Of a stretch of DNA of 7,454 nucleotides, positions 6,802 through 7,454 are shown one piece after another (positions within the stretch are counted from its first letter, which is position 1; the number at the start of each line of letters is the position of its first letter). This DNA comes from an uncultured Blautia sp. (lineage in GTDB: Bacteria; Bacillota; Clostridia; Lachnospirales; Lachnospiraceae). A program made the position numbers and the translations under genes. The notes below the pieces were generated by a model. That model had not been told where the DNA came from. It searched no databases and was given only the letters and a program-made list of their open reading frames with translations. The stretch lies in the NCBI GenBank assembly GCA_900549015.1, contig URMH01000069.1, positions 1 to 7,454 of the forward strand, written 5' to 3'.

Positions 6802-6807
6802 GGAGGA
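6802..6807 (+). promoter_or_regulatory. Ribosome binding site fixing the VOC protein start
   Basis: GGAGGA lies 5 bases (counting from GGAGG) before the ATG at 6812. An in-frame ATG at 6800 overlaps this motif and has no site of its own, so the protein most likely begins MLKFAHFNFNV. Confidence 0.8.
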
Positions 6808-6811
6808 TACT

Positions 6812-7180
6812 ATGCTTAAATTTGCACACTTTAATTTTAATGTATTAAATATTGAAAAAAGTCTTGCTTTTTACAAAGAGGCTTTGGGTCTTGATCCGGT
6901 AAGAGAGTTAAATGCTCCGGATGGTTCTTTTAAACTGGTTTATCTTGGGGACGGAGAAACAGATTTCCAGCTTGAACTTACATGGCTTCGTGACAGAACA
7001 GATGCCTACAATCTTGGAGAATGTGAATTTCATCTTGCATTTGATACAGATAAATATGAAGAGCTGCACAAACATCATAAGGAGATGGGGTGCATTGCAT
7101 TTGAAAATCCGGAAATGGGCATTTATTTTATTACAGACCCGGACGGATACTGGATTGAAATTCTGCCTGTAAAAAAATAA
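6812..7180 (+). CDS. Glyoxalase I-like VOC family metalloenzyme
   Basis: A 122-residue cytoplasmic protein of the vicinal oxygen chelate superfamily, most like lactoylglutathione lyase (GloA), which isomerises the thiol adduct of methylglyoxal. Two beta-alpha-beta-beta-beta modules are evident. The four expected metal ligands are present: H6 (FAHFNF), E55 (FQLELT), H74 (EFHLAF) and E116 (YWIEILP), matching H5, E56, H74 and E122 of E. coli GloA. The C-terminal half is shorter than in E. coli, as in compact clostridial glyoxalases. TDPDGYWIEI near the end is a strong family signature. Many Clostridia lack glutathione, so the thiol cofactor may differ. The gene begins 32 bases after rng with no convincing promoter between them and is probably co-transcribed. 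A VOC enzyme with another substrate remains possible. Confidence 0.85.
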   Translation: MLKFAHFNFNVLNIEKSLAFYKEALGLDPVRELNAPDGSFKLVYLGDGETDFQLELTWLRDRTDAYNLGECEFHLAFDTDKYEELHKHHKEMGCIAFENPEMGIYFITDPDGYWIEILPVKK

Positions 7181-7183
7181 GAC

Positions 7184-7209
7184 AAAATCTGAGATTTTTT
7201 TTAAAAATC
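7184..7209 (+). terminator. Weak A/T-rich terminator-like repeat after the VOC gene
   Basis: AAAATCT (7184-7190) and AGATTTT (7192-7198) are perfect inverted copies, leading into a run of eight T (7195-7202). An alternative pairing is GATTTTT (7193-7199) with AAAAATC (7203-7209). The stem has little GC and almost no loop in the first form, so it may be a leaky terminator between the operon and the rplU promoter. Confidence 0.4.
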
Positions 7210-7212
7210 ATA

Positions 7213-7241
7213 TTGACGGATTGATATTTCCGTGCTAAGAT
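7213..7241 (+). promoter_or_regulatory. Extended -10 promoter for rplU
   Basis: TTGACG (7213-7218) is a near-consensus -35. It lies 17 bases before TAAGAT (7236-7241), preceded directly by TGC, an extended -10 TGn. Transcription should start near 7248, giving a leader of about 75 bases before the L21 start codon. Confidence 0.7.
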
Positions 7242-7245
7242 AAAC

Positions 7246-7308
7246 GAGTATGCCGCACAGAGAGGTTTAAGAACCAAAAGGTCACCATATCTGGCGAGTA
7301 AAGATTAT
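7246..7308 (+). promoter_or_regulatory. Structured rplU 5' leader, consistent with the Firmicute L21 leader
   Basis: The leader between the predicted start site and the ribosome binding site can form a GGTT/AACC hairpin (7264-7267 with 7272-7275, loop TAAG). A CCA/TGG hairpin (7285-7287 with 7292-7294) is also possible. GCC (7252-7254) could instead pair with GGC (7293-7295) and enclose the first hairpin. The string GAGTA occurs twice (7246-7250, 7296-7300). Firmicute rplU genes often carry an L21 leader RNA thought to mediate feedback by the protein. Position and structure fit, but I cannot run a covariance search. Confidence 0.55.
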
Positions 7309-7322
7309 AGGAGGTGCCACGA

Positions 7323-7454
7323 ATGTACGCAATTATTGCAACAGGTGGTAAACAGTACAAAGTTGCTGAAGGCGACGTGATCAGAGTTGAGAAACTCGGT
7401 GTTGAAGCTGGTGAAACCGTAACTTTTGACAATGTGATTGCTGTAAGCAATGAC
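7323..7454 (+). CDS. rplU: 50S ribosomal protein L21 (3' partial)
   Basis: The first 44 codons read MYAIIATGGKQYKVAEGDVI and so on, the unmistakable L21 N-terminus (full proteins are about 100 residues). L21 binds 23S rRNA in the large subunit. An excellent binding site AGGAGGTG (7309-7316) lies 6 bases before the ATG. The gene runs off the window; in most bacteria rpmA (L27) and obg follow. It has its own promoter and leader, so it can be expressed independently of the upstream operon. Confidence 0.97.
   Translation, partial: MYAIIATGGKQYKVAEGDVIRVEKLGVEAGETVTFDNVIAVSND

Noticed and set aside
7232..7258. GTGC/GCAC stem as part of the rplU leader RNA
   Set aside because: The left arm lies at the -10, upstream of the predicted start site, so it should not be transcribed from that promoter.
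1..7454. CRISPR arrays, tRNA or rRNA genes, insertion sequences, integrases, lantibiotic precursor genes
   Set aside because: No repeat-spacer pattern, no recognisable RNA gene, and no transposase, recombinase or small Cys/Ser/Thr-rich peptide gene seen on either strand.

Overview
The window looks like a chromosomal segment from a Clostridia-type Firmicute, most likely Lachnospiraceae. The reasons are strong GGAGG-type ribosome binding sites, moderate-to-low GC, tight gene packing, and the core gene order B12-type radical SAM protein / DUF2344 protein / RNase G / ribosomal protein L21. All genes are on the + strand. The genus cannot be fixed from sequence reading alone.

Region 1 (about 1-2900) is an accessory operon. 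It holds a LanF/BcrA-type ATPase whose N-terminus is cut off by the window edge, two different six-helix ABC-2 permeases (LanE-like and LanG-like), and a small predicted lipoprotein. The first three form a bacteriocin or lantibiotic self-protection/resistance exporter of the LanFEG, BcrAB or CprABC kind. Such exporters remove cationic antimicrobial peptides from the membrane. The lipoprotein follows the second permease by 7 bases and is a candidate LanI-like accessory immunity factor. No peptide precursor, lanthionine synthetase or two-component regulator is visible.

Region 2 (2901-3018) is a short intergenic stretch with a good sigma-A-type promoter (TTGAAG, 17 bases, TATAAT). A 7+5 bp dyad overlaps its -10 and start region.

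Region 3 (3019-6779) is a translationally coupled three-gene operon. It encodes a TIGR03960-type B12-binding-domain radical SAM protein, a TIGR03936/DUF2344 'radical SAM-linked' protein, and a short RNase E/G endonuclease. The genes overlap by 17 and 8 bases. The radical SAM/DUF2344 pair has, to my knowledge, no established function. Its linkage to RNase G and L21 suggests an RNA or ribosome modification system, and it is the best candidate here for undescribed biology.

Region 4 (6780-7180) is a glyoxalase-I-like VOC enzyme with all four metal ligands, placed between rng and rplU.

Region 5 (7181-7454) has a weak A/T-rich terminator-like repeat, an extended -10 promoter, a structured 5' leader consistent with L21 autoregulation, and the first 44 codons of rplU, cut by the window end. 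In most bacteria rpmA and obg follow, outside this window.
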